Shown piece after piece: positions 4,173 through 5,273 of a DNA stretch of 5,273 bases. Made by a program: the position numbers and the translations under genes. Source of the stretch: Solirubrobacteraceae bacterium (GTDB taxonomy: Bacteria; Actinomycetota; Thermoleophilia; Solirubrobacterales; Solirubrobacteraceae). The notes beneath the pieces were generated by a model, which made no database searches, was not told where the DNA came from, and saw nothing but the letters and a program-made list of their open reading frames with translations. Within the stretch, counting starts at the first letter, position 1. Every line of letters starts with the position of its first letter. The DNA is taken from assembly GCA_030149625.1 (NCBI GenBank), contig JASLHP010000400.1, positions 1-5,273 on the forward strand. Direction: 5' to 3'.

Positions 4173-5273
4173 CTAGCCACGCGGCAGCCCGCGCCCGAAA
4201 GCCCTCGCGGCGACGCGTGCGAGCGCGAGCGCGCCACCTCGCCAGGCGCGGTCGCGGTCCGACTCGCGCTGCGAGCGCAGTTTGGCGACGGTGCGCATGG
4301 CCTTCACGCTGGTGGCGTCGTAGGGACCCCACCACAAACCGCGCATTGCCGGCGGATCCCAGGTGATGAGCTTTTCCTGTGCGCACGCGCGCAGCCCGGC
4401 CTGGCCGAGCGTGCGGCCGAGCCCGCCGCCGGCGGCTGCCCCCCACGGTCCCCGGGAGACGGTCGGGCCGGGGAGGTGGTCGTTGAGCCAGACCATGCCG
4501 GCGTGCAGCTCCCGCGCGATCCTGATGCCCTGGTAGCGGTCGGCCGTCCACACCGAGGCTCCGAGGCAGTAGTCGCCGTCGTTCGCGGCGGCGATCGCCT
4601 CGTCGATCGAATCGACCGCGACGACGACCAGCACCGGCCCGTCGATCGGCTCTCGCAGGACGCGCAGCTCGGCGCCGACGGCGCTGAGCACCGTGGGCGC
4701 ATAGAACGCGCCAGAGCAGCCAGGCGGGCTGATCGGCCCGCCGCAGTGCAGTCGCGCGCCCTGTGCGATCGCCTCCTGCACGAGCGCGTGGACGTGCTCG
4801 GCGCGCCGCGCGGAGGCGAGCGGGCCGACCTGCACGCGCGGGTCGGCGGGGTCGCCGACCGTGAGCGCGCGCGCGCCGCTCACGAGACCGGCGAGGAAGC
4901 GCTCGTGCACCTCGCGTGCGACGTACACGCGCTCGATCGAGCCGCGTGCCTGTCCGGCCGCGGCGCAGCCGGCCCACAGCGCGGCGGCGATCGCGCGGCG
5001 CAGGTGCGCGTCGGCGAGCACGAGCATCGCGTCCTTGCCGCCGAGCTCGACGGTGACCTCCTTCTCGCGCGAGACGCAGGCGCGCGCGACGACCCGCCCG
5101 ACCGCGGGCGAGCCCGTGAAAAGCACCTTGCTGACGGGTGCCTTGGCGAGTGCCACGCCGACGTCGGCGCCGCCGTGCACGACGCGCACGAGGCCCTCGG
5201 GCAGTCCCGCGCGCGCGAGCACTCGCGCGATTCGCTCGCCGGGCGCGCATGCCTTGCCGGCGAGCGAATCGCG
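4173..5273 (-). CDS. Aldehyde dehydrogenase-superfamily protein lacking the usual catalytic Cys (5' end outside window)
   Basis: The C-terminal 366 residues of an ALDH-fold protein are visible; the start lies beyond the right edge. Family landmarks, numbered from the window edge: AGLPEGLVRVVHGG (22-35), FTGS of the NAD(P) site (52-55), ELGGK with the general-base Glu76 (76-80), ERVYV (114-118), and WLND (262-265). The catalytic motif GQxC reads GQARG (107-111), with Arg110 (codon at 4946-4944, CGC) at the Cys position. The only close Cys is 103, seven residues earlier. The second catalytic motif, usually EExFGP, reads REPIDGP (207-213) with one extra residue. The tail ends with LWWGPYD (313-319) and a basic segment, as in some GabD2-like ALDHs. 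The fold assignment is secure. Activity as an NAD(P)-dependent aldehyde oxidiser is doubtful, and the substrate cannot be told. A GTG at 5222 is an internal codon, not the start. Confidence 0.88.
   Translation of the reverse strand, partial: RDSLAGKACAPGERIARVLARAGLPEGLVRVVHGGADVGVALAKAPVSKVLFTGSPAVGRVVARACVSREKEVTVELGGKDAMLVLADAHLRRAIAAALWAGCAAAGQARGSIERVYVAREVHERFLAGLVSGARALTVGDPADPRVQVGPLASARRAEHVHALVQEAIAQGARLHCGGPISPPGCSGAFYAPTVLSAVGAELRVLREPIDGPVLVVVAVDSIDEAIAAANDGDYCLGASVWTADRYQGIRIARELHAGMVWLNDHLPGPTVSRGPWGAAAGGGLGRTLGQAGLRACAQEKLITWDPPAMRGLWWGPYDATSVKAMRTVAKLRSQRESDRDRAWRGGALALARVAARAFGRGLPRG
5226..5273. repeat. Perfect 17-bp inverted repeat at the window's right edge
   Basis: The arm CGCGATTCGCTCGCCGG (5226-5242) is exactly reverse-complementary to CCGGCGAGCGAATCGCG (5257-5273), with a 14-nt spacer (5243-5256). 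The right arm ends at the last base of the window, so the pairing may be longer. It lies inside the ALDH-like reading frame, where the outer arm encodes RDSLAG and the inner one PGERIA. Confidence 0.9.

Overview
This is a GC-rich, gene-dense bacterial window with strong G/C preference at third codon positions. GluTR-dependent haem synthesis, a system I (Ccm) cytochrome c maturation module and the codon style suggest an Actinomycetota-like bacterium, perhaps class Thermoleophilia. That placement is inference from style and gene content, not a database result.

Layout on the minus strand, upstream to downstream. (1) 5273-4173: the C-terminal part of an aldehyde dehydrogenase-fold protein, cut by the window edge, with Arg where the family has its catalytic Cys. 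(2) 4147-3383, after 25 bp: a stand-alone precorrin-2 dehydrogenase/sirohydrochlorin ferrochelatase (siroheme synthase N-domain type) with an unusual Cys-rich N-terminus. (3) A convergent intergenic region of 166 bp, mostly ten copies of a 16-bp tandem repeat (3240-3399) that runs into the 3' end of the siroheme gene. (4) A small acidic protein on the plus strand (3058-3216). (5) A 198-bp divergent intergenic region containing nested inverted repeats (2992-3032). (6) 2859-1: a tightly packed operon ccmA-ccmB-ccmC-ccmD-hemA, with 4-bp ATGA and TTGA overlaps and short gaps. hemA is cut by the left edge.

The operon links haem supply to haem use. GluTR (HemA) makes the first committed tetrapyrrole precursor. 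CcmA, CcmB, CcmC and CcmD form the membrane machinery that handles haem for covalent attachment to c-type cytochromes. The neighbouring siroheme gene takes another branch of the same pathway. CcmE, CcmF and later hem genes are not in the window.

Main points for a second look: the ALDH homologue without its catalytic Cys; the 16-bp tandem array with 80-bp higher-order periodicity; a perfect 17-bp inverted repeat ending exactly at the right window edge (possible fold-back or assembly-end signature); the CcmC with a changed WWD motif; the Cys-rich N-terminus of the siroheme enzyme; a His-to-Gln change in GluTR; and the unrecognised 52-residue acidic protein beside a palindromic putative operator. 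I see no clear evidence for a wholly new multi-gene system.
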